Part shown: piece by piece, positions 22,164 to 30,267 of the stretch
How positions within the stretch are numbered: position 1 is the first letter of the stretch
Layout of the letters: every line of letters begins with the position of its first letter
IMG/VR virus record: IMGVR_UViG_3300022905_000027
Span: 1-37,264 of that record
DNA: 37,264 nt
Source of the DNA: a virus
Strand: one strand, 5' to 3'
Program-made: the position numbers and the translations under genes
Notes under the pieces: model-generated
What the model was told of the DNA's origin: nothing
Databases searched by the model: none
What the model saw: only the letters and a program-made list of their open reading frames with translations

Positions 22164-24253
22164 TATACATCCTCAAATATTGTAATAATACCCCAATTGT
22201 CATCAAATTCAATGTCAGTATATGGTACAGAAGCAGATGCTGGATCTGAAATTGTAACCACAGGAGCTGAAGAATAACCTGCACCTGGATTTGTTATCGT
22301 AATTGCAGATACATCTCCGTGCGAATCAATTGTTGCATTAGCGGTTGCTGTAATCGCTGCGGCGACATCAATGGTCACATTTGCAGTTTCATAAAACTTT
22401 CCGCTACTAGTAATATTTATTCCAGTTACAACACCGTCTGTAAGAGTAGCTGTGGCGGTGGCTCTGAAGCTCGCAGGAGTGTCGTCAGGTGCCGTAAAGG
22501 TAATAGTTGGTGTTGTATTTGCGTAATTTGCACCACCATCTATAATTGTAACTCCAGTCACTTCGCCATCAGTAACTTGAACATTTGCAGTTGCTGGCTG
22601 CTTTTCAAAATTGCCAGTAAAATCAGATCCTGTTTGTGCTACGGTTGGTACTGTGTATGATCCAACAGCTGTAAGACCAGTGATTTGCGTAATGATTACG
22701 TTATCAATCGATCCTTTGAATGACGGTGTTGCTCCACGTTGGCCAGCAATAACCTCAACACCACCACCTAGAATAAAACCTTGTGGTGCGTTTCCGCCTT
22801 GATCTACTACGCCGTTAATTAACCATCTTGCCGTACCACCAAAGTGTTCTAATCTAACATGATTCCATTGATTCAAGTTTAGAACTTCAGGTGTACATCG
22901 AATTGGTGGGCTGTTGAAATTTGGTCTATAAACGATTTCTGCGTCAGGCTCTATTTCAAATCGCATATCATTGCCATCCCAATGGATAACGTTATGAACA
23001 CCTGAAATTGGAACTTCTTCTGGGTAAATCCAAAATTCAACTGCGAAGCCTTGGCCAGCGGTAATAAGGTTTGTCGCCATTGTATGGATTAAAACTTCAT
23101 CTGTGTCTGCTTCAAAATATAAAGCATCTGTGCCGAATTTAATGTATGGCGATTTATCTGGTGGCTCGCTAATCGTAACTGTTGCTGTGTTATAGTAGCG
23201 ACCTGCATCTGTTACAGTAACTGAAGTAATGTCACCGTTTGCTCCTATTACTGCTTCACCAAGAGCTGTATTTGCTGAAAGATCAGGATCTGAAATTAAT
23301 ACGTTTGGAGTAGAACTATAATATCCTCCTCCTTCAATAACGTTTATTGAAGAAACTTCTGTATTGGTGATTGTTGCGTTTGCCGAAGCATTGGTTGTTA
23401 TTGGCGCCGCAATTGTAACGGTTGGCGCAGTGGCATAACCTTGGCCGTCATTAACTACTGTAATTGTATCGACTCGCCCATTTACAAGTGCTGCTGTAGC
23501 AATTGCTTCTTCGCCGCGAAGTGTAATAGGATTACCGTTTGAATCCATTCCTGGCTTAACAATAACTTTTTCTTCTGGTGTTGTATTAGCAGTAGTGTTG
23601 GTATACATGTCTGCTTCAATAAATTTAATGACTTTACGTTTCTTTTCAGGACCAAAATAAAATCCTTTAAGAGTAAAACTCAAAGTATAAAGAATAGATT
23701 GACGAGTTTCAAAATCGTTTTCATACAGATCTTCTGTAGTAATGCTGTTTAAAATAACCGGAATATCAATAGGATCTAAATCCGGAATCATTTTAGCAGA
23801 CACAGTCCAGTCTGGAGTAAAGAACGGTAAAATCTGTTCCATTAATTGCGTAGCATCTTCTTGATATTTTGTCATAATATATAATTGAAAATCGATATTA
23901 TAAGGTACAGAAGCATATAAGAAATTACGAGAATTTTCAGATTCTGCCTTTGCATCTTTACGCATTTTCATAGTAGACGCAATTTTACGAGATGGGTCGT
24001 ATGTAATACTTGCAATTTCAAAAGACATGCGAGGCAAGCGAATCGCAGTTCTGCGACTATTCAACAAATCAGGATCTTGATTTAGTCGAGCCAAAACCTT
24101 TTGAAAAGGTGCATAAGATAGAGGCACAAGCATAGATTGTGTTGTAGTACCTGCATTATCTTTTCGAGTAATCTTTAACTGATTAAAGATAGTACCAAAC
24201 AGTGCTACATATTTTCTTGTTGATTCATTGTAGAAATAATTTGCAATTGCCAT
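22163..24253 (-). CDS. 15: Tail sheath terminator gp15 with large C-terminal extension
   Basis: A 696-residue protein. Residues 1 to ~222 match gp15, which caps the tail and joins it to the neck: the start NYFYNESTRKYVALFGTIFN, then LPRMSFEIASITYDPSRK and IDFQLYIMTKYQEDATQLME followed by QILPFFTPDWT. T4 gp15 is 272 residues, so about 470 residues are extra. The extension has three ~18-residue repeats of the form GxGY-x-x-x-P-x-V-x-I at 267-284, 306-323 and 347-364. A jelly-roll (LamG/concanavalin-like) domain lies at about 368-525 (FAVEFWIYPEEVPISGV, LNQWNHVRLEH, IDNVIITQI), followed by three further repeats at 570-589, 614-631 and 653-671. The extension probably projects from the neck or tail top and may bind glycans. 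Position between gp14 and gp16 confirms the gp15 call. Confidence 0.88.
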   Translation of the reverse strand: MAIANYFYNESTRKYVALFGTIFNQLKITRKDNAGTTTQSMLVPLSYAPFQKVLARLNQDPDLLNSRRTAIRLPRMSFEIASITYDPSRKIASTMKMRKDAKAESENSRNFLYASVPYNIDFQLYIMTKYQEDATQLMEQILPFFTPDWTVSAKMIPDLDPIDIPVILNSITTEDLYENDFETRQSILYTLSFTLKGFYFGPEKKRKVIKFIEADMYTNTTANTTPEEKVIVKPGMDSNGNPITLRGEEAIATAALVNGRVDTITVVNDGQGYATAPTVTIAAPITTNASANATITNTEVSSINVIEGGGYYSSTPNVLISDPDLSANTALGEAVIGANGDITSVTVTDAGRYYNTATVTISEPPDKSPYIKFGTDALYFEADTDEVLIHTMATNLITAGQGFAVEFWIYPEEVPISGVHNVIHWDGNDMRFEIEPDAEIVYRPNFNSPPIRCTPEVLNLNQWNHVRLEHFGGTARWLINGVVDQGGNAPQGFILGGGVEVIAGQRGATPSFKGSIDNVIITQITGLTAVGSYTVPTVAQTGSDFTGNFEKQPATANVQVTDGEVTGVTIIDGGANYANTTPTITFTAPDDTPASFRATATATLTDGVVTGINITSSGKFYETANVTIDVAAAITATANATIDSHGDVSAITITNPGAGYSSAPVVTISDPASASVPYTDIEFDDNWGIITIFEDV

Positions 24254-24255
24254 TC

Positions 24256-24936
24256 TTATGTATCCTGAGTACTAATGCTTTCACTAAATGGATCTATTTC
24301 AGAGAAATCAATGATATCATCAGCAACATCTTCAAATACTAAGTTTTGCGCTAATGGATCTGTCTCTTCAAGATCTTCAAGTGTGGAAACAGTGTCTGAT
24401 GTGGTTTTAACGTCATCAAAATAATGGTCAATTTCATAGATGCCAGTATCGAATCTTTCGTTTGAGAACTCCATAAGCTCGCATTTAATATCATAAACTT
24501 GCAATTTACCAGTCTGATAGAATACACTCTCATGCTCAACATATGTAATACGATACATTTTTCGATTCAATGGAAGCCAGATGAGATCATTTTCTCTTGG
24601 TCTAACCTTAGTTTGATTTGTTCTAGTAACGTATCTTTCAAATGTTCGTATTGCTACCGTAAACGTAACTTGGTCTCGTATTTCTAAACCAAACTTGGAT
24701 AGGAAATCACCTTCGCCTTCAAACCCATCTACATTCTTAACATAAGCTTCGAACTCGTACTTCTCGTCATAGAAAGGCATATCATCTTCATTGAAGACTT
24801 CGTCTCTGTTGTTAAATTCTCCAGAAATATATGTAACATCAAGACCATAGATCTTAATCGATTCAATTACTAAATCATCAATTAAGTTCTGTTCGTTGAA
24901 GTTATTATAATTTCTAAAGTACGCGCTAGTGGCCAT
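24256..24936 (-). CDS. 14: Neck protein, gp14-like
   Basis: A 226-residue protein (T4 gp14 is 256) of the head-tail neck. Landmarks: YFRNYNNFNEQNLIDDLVIE with SIKIYGLDVTYI, FGLEIRDQVTFTVAIRTFER, RPRENDLIWLPLNRKMYRIT and VEHESVFYQTGKLQVYDIKC, then ELMEFSNERFDTGI, all typical of gp14. The last ~50 residues are acidic. The gap to gp15 is two bases and to gp13 three bases, so gp13, gp14 and gp15 are translated as one unit. Confidence 0.93.
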   Translation of the reverse strand: MATSAYFRNYNNFNEQNLIDDLVIESIKIYGLDVTYISGEFNNRDEVFNEDDMPFYDEKYEFEAYVKNVDGFEGEGDFLSKFGLEIRDQVTFTVAIRTFERYVTRTNQTKVRPRENDLIWLPLNRKMYRITYVEHESVFYQTGKLQVYDIKCELMEFSNERFDTGIYEIDHYFDDVKTTSDTVSTLEDLEETDPLAQNLVFEDVADDIIDFSEIDPFSESISTQDT

Positions 24937-24939
24937 ATT

Positions 24940-25683
24940 TTATCCAATAAAGTTATATGTGAGAGGTTGTAAATTTTGTACTGCTTCCTCTTCCATTGCT
25001 CTTCTTTCTTCTCTTGCTTCGGCTAAGATCTGCTCTCCATTGAACTGAACACCACCAACAAGCTGCATTCCTGTAAATTTAGTTAAATTTAAACCCCATT
25101 GCTCTCTAATCAATACTGCTGCATAATTTTGCAGCCAACGATCTTCCCAAACATCTGAATATGCATCTGGATCAATCACATCATATGCTTCAATAATAAT
25201 GTAATGACCTTCTACCCAGTGAGAAATATCCGTATCTACATATAATCTATTCACATGTTTGTTGTAACGAATCATAGGTTTACCTACAAGAATTTCTTGC
25301 ATAAACTCAATATGCTGCATTGTCATGTAGTAGTGTTGAAGATTATAGTTTGTTAAATCGGTTAGATTATTCAATACAAATTGATATTGAACATTAAACA
25401 TACCAGTGCCAGTAGAAATTGATGTATCAAACGGAAATACTTTTGATATACCTAACAGCTTTTGTGGTAAAGTAATGTAGCCGTTTTCTTTGTCTTGTTC
25501 TGTAATTTGATGCTTTAAGTAAATAAGTTGACTGCCATTATAATGATAATCACGCCAATATGAAATAGCCTCATCTATGCGATCATCTATTTGCTCTTCA
25601 GCTACGTTGATCTCGATAACCGGCGCACCGATTTTTCGGAGAACGTAATCTGTAAATTCTTCTCTTGATTGTGGTTGTGCCAT
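24940..25683 (-). CDS. 13: Neck protein, gp13-like
   Basis: A 247-residue protein (T4 gp13 is 309) that completes the head neck with gp14. The N terminus SREEFTDYVLRKIGAPVIEI followed by NVAEEQIDDRIDEAISYWRD is diagnostic. HYIIIEAYDVIDPDAYSDVW and EDRWLQNYAAVLIREQWGLN are further family motifs, followed by KFTGMQLVGGVQFNGEQILA. The C-terminal tail is Glu/Arg-rich helix. It overlaps the upstream gene by one base. Gene order gp13-gp14 is as in T4. Confidence 0.94.
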   Translation of the reverse strand: MAQPQSREEFTDYVLRKIGAPVIEINVAEEQIDDRIDEAISYWRDYHYNGSQLIYLKHQITEQDKENGYITLPQKLLGISKVFPFDTSISTGTGMFNVQYQFVLNNLTDLTNYNLQHYYMTMQHIEFMQEILVGKPMIRYNKHVNRLYVDTDISHWVEGHYIIIEAYDVIDPDAYSDVWEDRWLQNYAAVLIREQWGLNLTKFTGMQLVGGVQFNGEQILAEAREERRAMEEEAVQNLQPLTYNFIG

Positions 25684-26015
25684 TATGCTATCTCATCTTT
25701 TACGATTACACGAATGTAACCTGTGTTTGGGAAAGTCTCTATCTGGCCATTATTATATTCAATTTGAAACTCAGCATTATGAATGCCAGTGTTTGAAGTA
25801 TCACCGCTTTGCCATTGGTAAGCAACTATTCCTTTAGCACCGTTAACGACAGAACCGATACCATTTTCTACTAAGATAGTACCTTGTTCGCTTTTCATAT
25901 GAAACTTTACAGTAGAAGTGTCGGCCATAGATTTGACTCTGCCATTAGAATCTGTAAGAACAGCTTCAATGGTTGGTGCAGTATCATTTTGTTTTATATA
26001 GAAGCTTGCAGCCAT
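25683..26015 (-). CDS. BppU-N-like baseplate/virion domain protein
   Basis: A 110-residue protein resembling the N-terminal beta-sandwich domain of phage upper baseplate proteins (BppU-type). YIKQNDTAPTIEAVLTDSNG (residues ~6-25) with VKFHMKSEQGTILVENG, GIVAYQWQSGDTSNTGIHNA and EFQIEYNNGQIETFP follow the strand order I know from that family. Such domains attach receptor-binding parts to the baseplate or stand alone as virion decorations. Here it is free-standing and coupled to gp13 by a 1-base overlap, so it may be a neck or head-attached fibre component. A late-promoter variant and a GGAG ribosome site precede it. Confidence 0.6.
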   Translation of the reverse strand: MAASFYIKQNDTAPTIEAVLTDSNGRVKSMADTSTVKFHMKSEQGTILVENGIGSVVNGAKGIVAYQWQSGDTSNTGIHNAEFQIEYNNGQIETFPNTGYIRVIVKDEIA

Positions 26016-26037
26016 TGTTTTCTCCGGATTTTACTTT

Positions 26038-26045
26038 TATTTATT
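26038..26045 (-). promoter_or_regulatory. Possible late promoter variant (AATAAATA)
   Basis: Minus-strand AATAAATA 23 bases before the BppU-N-like gene. One mismatch to TATAAATA; it could be the start of the gp13-gp17 transcript. Confidence 0.4.
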
Positions 26046-26049
26046 TGTT

Positions 26050-26631
26050 TTAGATAATTTCAGCAAAGCCTATACCATTGCTTACAAGTTTAACGCCGTT
26101 GCTTTCTATTTTAATATTTGTACCATTAGATTCTGGGCCCGTAAATCTAATTCCATTAGCGCCATATCTATCGTAGATATGAGTATCCCAGTTTAATCCT
26201 TTACCAGCTAATGAAAAGCTCGTTGCAACTGAAACAGGGCCTTCTGAAAATACATAAATGTTTGTAGTAGATGGAAATTCAAGTAAAAGATCTGCATAGG
26301 CATGAGTAGTTACATAGCCAGGAACAGTATCTAATGCAAAATCAATAGAATTATTTGCATCTAAATATCTTTGTACACCAAATTGAATAGTACCAGATAC
26401 ACTAAAACTAGTACTTAAATCGGTGGCTGACGCATACAGCGTGGGTGTTTCTATTAAAGACGTACCTATAAGTGGTAATGTATATGGCTGTAATTCACCA
26501 TAGATAGGTAATACGCCGGTGATCGATGTAATAGTATCAATTTGTACGGACAACGGCCCTTTTACAGATACTACAGCACCAGCAATAAAATTAAAGTCTA
26601 ATGTAGATGTAAATGCGCCATTAGCAGACAT
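26050..26631 (-). CDS. Putative virion structural protein (193 aa)
   Basis: A 193-residue protein of Ser, Thr, Gly, Val and Ile-rich beta-type composition with no charged helices. Segments such as FNFIAGAVVSVKGPLSVQID, LYASATDLSTSFSVSGTIQF and GNGI-type turns near the C terminus (NIKIESNGVKLVSNGIGFAE) suggest a beta-helix or beta-sandwich virion protein. There is no signal peptide. It is placed between two other small beta-rich proteins and the neck gene block, with an 18-base gap upstream. Family not recognised; a fibre or decoration role is inferred from composition and context only. Confidence 0.55.
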   Translation of the reverse strand: MSANGAFTSTLDFNFIAGAVVSVKGPLSVQIDTITSITGVLPIYGELQPYTLPLIGTSLIETPTLYASATDLSTSFSVSGTIQFGVQRYLDANNSIDFALDTVPGYVTTHAYADLLLEFPSTTNIYVFSEGPVSVATSFSLAGKGLNWDTHIYDRYGANGIRFTGPESNGTNIKIESNGVKLVSNGIGFAEII

Positions 26632-26648
26632 GGGGCTTGTCCTTTAAA

Positions 26649-27056
26649 TTATGCCCCACCTGCCGTAATGGTAAATGCAGTAATGTTGATTTGCTGACCT
26701 GTTGCAATATTAGTATTATCTAATTGCATATCACCACCTGCACCTGTTGCAGTCACTGTTCCTTGCATATGACATACTGTACCGTCAGATTGGTGCATAC
26801 GGAAATAGCTTGCTGTACCCGAAGCATCTGCAGAAAGATCCTGCCATGTGCCAGATAAAGTGATTTGGCCGCTTACTGGATTGTTAAACCAATCGGATGG
26901 TAAAATCATAGTAGCAAGAACAGTACCGGTATTTGCAGTAGCGCAATCTGATGGGACTGCTCCTGAGTGTACTGTTAAAATAGGTGAAGCACCAACAGTG
27001 GTTTCAATGGCTTGCAAGGTTCCGTTTCTTACATCCGTTGATAGTTGAAAAGCCAT
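26649..27056 (-). CDS. Phage virion-type protein (135 aa)
   Basis: A 135-residue protein that resembles a small family present in many phages and prophages. It opens MAFQLSTDVRNGTLQAIETT then VGASPILTVHSGAVPSDCAT. The pattern is: an initial R-N-x-x-L-x-A helix, an S-G-A-x-P-x-(D/N)-C-A loop, a T-G-T-(V/L)-L-A strand, and FRMHQSDGTVCHMQGTVTAT later. Members are usually annotated only as phage structural or hypothetical proteins. An exact late promoter (27093-27100) and GGAG lie upstream, so it probably heads the late transcript that includes 26050-26631. Confidence 0.65.
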   Translation of the reverse strand: MAFQLSTDVRNGTLQAIETTVGASPILTVHSGAVPSDCATANTGTVLATMILPSDWFNNPVSGQITLSGTWQDLSADASGTASYFRMHQSDGTVCHMQGTVTATGAGGDMQLDNTNIATGQQINITAFTITAGGA

Positions 27057-27092
27057 CTTATTCTCCTTTGATTAAAGACAAATTATTTTAGA

Positions 27093-27100
27093 TATTTATA
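27093..27100 (-). promoter_or_regulatory. T4-type late promoter (TATAAATA)
   Basis: Exact minus-strand TATAAATA 37 bases before the gene at 27056. It lies within the A-rich sequence directly upstream of an opposing plus-strand promoter (27110-27137). Confidence 0.75.
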
Positions 27101-27109
27101 AAAAAAGAG

Positions 27110-27137
27110 TTGACAATAATCTGGACGATGGTATAAT
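27110..27137 (+). promoter_or_regulatory. Isolated plus-strand sigma70-like promoter, antisense to downstream genes
   Basis: TTGACA at 27110-27115, 16-base spacer, TATAAT at 27132-27137 with TGG before it (extended -10), and an A-tract (AAAAAAAGAG) in front, the same design as the early promoters at 3750-7591. No plus-strand gene follows. Transcription would run antisense into the genes at 27162-31641. A short palindrome, TAGATTTATCTA, follows the -10. Confidence 0.6.
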
Positions 27138-27161
27138 AGATTTATCTACTACAAAATAATA

Positions 27162-27923
27162 TTAGTTTCTTCTCTCAATATCATCTTCAGACAGCATGTC
27201 ACCCATCCAAACTTCAATTACTTTACAAGGATAGTTGCCGACGTTTGTCGCTTTATGCCACGATTTCTTGGGAATGTCGATGCTTTCGCCAGATTTGTAA
27301 ACTTTCGATGTTTTATAACCATTGCTAAATTCAAGAGACATTTCTAAATTACCGTCAACAATATGCCAATGCTCAGATCTTGCAAAATGTCTTTGATCGC
27401 TTAATGATTTACCAGGATCAATAGTAAGTTCTTTTACTTTCCAATGTCCATTTTGATCTAGATCTTTGTATCTACCCCACAATCTCTCTGTTGTTGGTTT
27501 ATCCCATTCGGATAGAATCCAAGAAGAGCTATTCTTTTTATCCTCTCCTCCTACGCCAAACACAAAGTTTACATCATCAAATACCATTTCTGGTATGTTT
27601 TCTTTTGTGCGATCACCACCATTTGCAAAAATGATTTCAGAATTATTGGGAAAATACTCTTTAATATGCCGAATAGCATCAATGGCTGAATCATCATCGT
27701 CATTAAAATCAAAGGCATAACCTACTGATTTAATATTATGGACAATATCTTTACGTTCCTCCCAAGGCATAAATGGCTTACCTTTTTTACGAGTTAACCA
27801 TGCATCACTATTTACACCTACACAAAGAATATCACCAAGTTCTTTTGCTGCATTAAAATAAGCAATATGTCCAGAATGTAGAGGATCGAATCCTCCTGTA
27901 ACAATAACAACTCTCATTCCCAT
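27162..27923 (-). CDS. Nucleotidyltransferase-cupin fusion enzyme
   Basis: A 253-residue two-domain protein. The N-terminal half (VVIVTGGFDPLHSGHIAYFN, with the HSGH signature, then ELGDILCVGVNSDAW) is a cytidylyltransferase-like domain of the kind found in HldE/RfaE and glycerol-3-phosphate cytidylyltransferases. The C-terminal half (about residues 165-245) is a single cupin (HFARSEHWHIVDGNLEMSLE, IDIPKKSWHKATNVGNYPCK), similar to the isomerase part of mannose-1-phosphate guanylyltransferase/isomerases. A role in activating and converting a sugar phosphate for a surface glycan is plausible. The ATG at 27923 is chosen because it overlaps the upstream stop (TAATG) and has GGGAGAAG before it; a start at 27950 would overlap further. 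Confidence 0.75.
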   Translation of the reverse strand: MGMRVVIVTGGFDPLHSGHIAYFNAAKELGDILCVGVNSDAWLTRKKGKPFMPWEERKDIVHNIKSVGYAFDFNDDDDSAIDAIRHIKEYFPNNSEIIFANGGDRTKENIPEMVFDDVNFVFGVGGEDKKNSSSWILSEWDKPTTERLWGRYKDLDQNGHWKVKELTIDPGKSLSDQRHFARSEHWHIVDGNLEMSLEFSNGYKTSKVYKSGESIDIPKKSWHKATNVGNYPCKVIEVWMGDMLSEDDIERRN

Positions 27924-29182
27924 TAAACTTCTCCCATCATATAATCCCAAGCAAAGTTTACTTGATTTGCAGTTTTCATTTGTGGATTATTATTTGCAAT
28001 ATTTGGATGAACCCACCAATCTTCATAAGGAGACTTGGGATCAACAGCAACATTTGGTACTAATAATATATATCCAATTTGCTTAAGTATCTTTCTTGAT
28101 TCGTCTCTAAACTCTTCACCCCACCAAATAGCATTGTGCTGAAATTGTATTACATTAAATTCGTGTTTATCAAATGGAATGTTCTTTAAACAATCTAAAG
28201 ATGCGTGTTCTGCATTAATTCTTAAAAAGTCAATTTGTTGTTCAAAGCAATTTTGTTTAAACAACGCTGTGTAATCTTGATTTGCGCCATCAGCTAAAAT
28301 AACCGGTGTCTTTCTTTCTCTAGAAAATATATGACACATACGTTCGCTATTATCTAGAGATATACCTTTCCAATTAAACTTTTCTTCAAGCAATTTTGTA
28401 TTATTGTAAAGCTTAGGATGACCAGATCCTATTTCAATGAAAGTACCATTTTTCTTTCCATCTAAACAAGACAATACAAACATATCTTGAAAATGTCTTG
28501 AATAGTTACGGTCTACTGATTCTATTCCATTAAATTTAAATTTATACATATCCCAGTCAACATGATGATAAGTTAATGTGCTAGGATAGCCGTGCCATTT
28601 ATCTAATAATTCGGTAGCTTCTGCATCTAATTCTGCTGATAAGTTATTTTTATATTTTAAATTAAATGCTAAATTCTTTGAAGAGTCTCTACCGTCAGTT
28701 TTCCACTTAGCTTTTGCATATAATAAACGCAAAGCATTCTCGCCCGGATACTTTAAATCATTATCTGGGGGATCAAGCGCTGGAATATCTGATACTGATG
28801 ATTCGATATGAGAAATACCAATAGCAGCATACATCATGCTTTCTCGCCAATCATCTCTTTCTTGTTTAAATTTAGATAAGAAATAGTAAGCCTCTGGTCT
28901 TTCAGGCATTGTTTCAATGGCAATTTTAAGTAAGCCTTCTGTGCTATGATTACGATTTTCATTACGATCATAGATGAATGCGCCGAGAATCATAGACTTA
29001 TATTGAATCCAACGCTCACCGTATTCGTCCTCATTCGCCATGTCAGCAGCTCTAAGATACCAACTAAAAGCGCCAGCACCCTGTTCTAAGCGATCGTATT
29101 CTCGTGCTAACTTATAGATTTTATATGGATTCTGGTAGTCAAGCACCACATCATTTAAAAGATTCATATTTGTAAATTTCAT
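27923..29182 (-). CDS. FkbM-type methyltransferase with helical repeat N terminus
   Basis: A 419-residue protein. Residues ~20-190 are helical and TPR-like (YKIYKLAREYDRLEQGAGAF, SWYLRAADMANEDEYGERW, TMPERPEAYYFLSKFKQERD), as is common in phage and bacterial glycan-modifying proteins. Residues ~225-390 form an FkbM-like SAM-dependent methyltransferase: SRHFQDMFVLSCLDGKKNGT leads into FIEIGSG (248-254, SAM-binding loop), then KGISLDNSE (~272-280) and QIDFLRINAEHASLDCLKNI, the acidic region of the family. It is translationally coupled to both neighbours by 1-base overlaps. The likely substrate is a sugar or glycan made with the adjacent enzymes; it is not known. Confidence 0.75.
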   Translation of the reverse strand: MKFTNMNLLNDVVLDYQNPYKIYKLAREYDRLEQGAGAFSWYLRAADMANEDEYGERWIQYKSMILGAFIYDRNENRNHSTEGLLKIAIETMPERPEAYYFLSKFKQERDDWRESMMYAAIGISHIESSVSDIPALDPPDNDLKYPGENALRLLYAKAKWKTDGRDSSKNLAFNLKYKNNLSAELDAEATELLDKWHGYPSTLTYHHVDWDMYKFKFNGIESVDRNYSRHFQDMFVLSCLDGKKNGTFIEIGSGHPKLYNNTKLLEEKFNWKGISLDNSERMCHIFSRERKTPVILADGANQDYTALFKQNCFEQQIDFLRINAEHASLDCLKNIPFDKHEFNVIQFQHNAIWWGEEFRDESRKILKQIGYILLVPNVAVDPKSPYEDWWVHPNIANNNPQMKTANQVNFAWDYMMGEV

Positions 29183-30225
29183 TATTCAGTATCCGTTAAA
29201 AATTGCAAAAACACACTTTGGGGAATTCTTAAGATAAAACTCGCGTTGTCTTGAAAACCAAAAGAAACCAAAATATCATCTCCAAGTATCGTCATGCCAG
29301 TCACAAATTCAATGTTATAATCTGTGTTTGTTACATGATCCCAATATGTACCAAGAAAATGAAACTTGCGTGAAGCATGAATTAAATTCCAATCATTATC
29401 CCAAATTATGACACGGTGGCCATAATCACCATCTTTACGACCGAATGGATCTCTAAGAAGATTTGTTTCATGAATAAAAGCCATGCGCTGATTATCATTA
29501 ATTCGTAGAACTTGAGAACCGCCTCTAAAGTCTTTTGCGAAAGGTTTACGTTCACCTTCATCTACAAAGACTTCAGTTGTTGTGCCTTCTTCAATGTCAA
29601 ATTGAACAACTTGAGTTGGGTTACACCATTTAACAAAATGATATGGCATATCCAAAATAGGCATCCAATTCTTTTCACAATAGCTTCCGTCATTTCCTGG
29701 TGCGGGAATTGGATGTCGAGAAAGTTCCTGCCATTCTTGAGCTTCTTCATTAAACTCTATATGACAAAGCTCCATTCTTCCTTTACCTTTATCATCATAG
29801 CAATCTCTACGAACTCCACAAAGGTACAATTTACCATCCCACTCGAATAAACGAGCATCTTCTAATCCAATAAAATTCCAAGTTGGATCAGTATCTAATT
29901 TCATGTTAACACGTCCGGCACTGACGAGATTTAAGTTCCCGTCAAGTTCACACATTACATTGTGAGTTCTAAGTGTTACGTCGTTTTCAGGATGAATATA
30001 GACAAGCGGTCCCCACTGATGGGGGAACTTTTTTCCTTCACTATGATAGAGAATATAGTTTACGTGTCTAACGTTTATAAGAATCTTTCCATCATGTATA
30101 AAGATAGATGGATTCATAATTCCTGTTTCATTACCTAAAACAGATTTTGGTAATAAAATAGGATGTAGCGATCCGCCTCTTTTTAAAGCGTAGGTCGCAA
30201 GACCACCCATATGCAAATCGTGCAT
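29182..30225 (-). CDS. GH130/GH43-like five-bladed propeller enzyme
   Basis: A 347-residue protein that looks like a five-bladed beta-propeller glycoside hydrolase or phosphorylase. Blade-type motifs are GIMNPSIFIHDGKILINVRH (residues ~35-54), TWNFIGLEDARLFEWDGKLY (~114-133, with the G-x-E-D-A-R signature of GH130-like proteins), CEKNWMPILDMPYHFVKWCN and FVTGMTILGDDILVSFGFQD near the C terminus. Such enzymes cleave or phosphorolyse mannosides and related glycans; some phage relatives may be glycosyltransferase-like. It is coupled to the methyltransferase gene and has GGAGGTGAC upstream of the ATG. Substrate unknown. Confidence 0.65.
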   Translation of the reverse strand: MHDLHMGGLATYALKRGGSLHPILLPKSVLGNETGIMNPSIFIHDGKILINVRHVNYILYHSEGKKFPHQWGPLVYIHPENDVTLRTHNVMCELDGNLNLVSAGRVNMKLDTDPTWNFIGLEDARLFEWDGKLYLCGVRRDCYDDKGKGRMELCHIEFNEEAQEWQELSRHPIPAPGNDGSYCEKNWMPILDMPYHFVKWCNPTQVVQFDIEEGTTTEVFVDEGERKPFAKDFRGGSQVLRINDNQRMAFIHETNLLRDPFGRKDGDYGHRVIIWDNDWNLIHASRKFHFLGTYWDHVTNTDYNIEFVTGMTILGDDILVSFGFQDNASFILRIPQSVFLQFLTDTE

Positions 30226-30267
30226 GTCACCTCCATAATATAAAACAGTGATATAATACTATATATC

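Noticed and set aside
30226-30267. TGATATAATAC on the plus strand resembling an extended -10
   Set aside because: No -35 element is present at a suitable distance and the following plus-strand sequence is antisense to genes; AT-rich intergenic DNA explains it.
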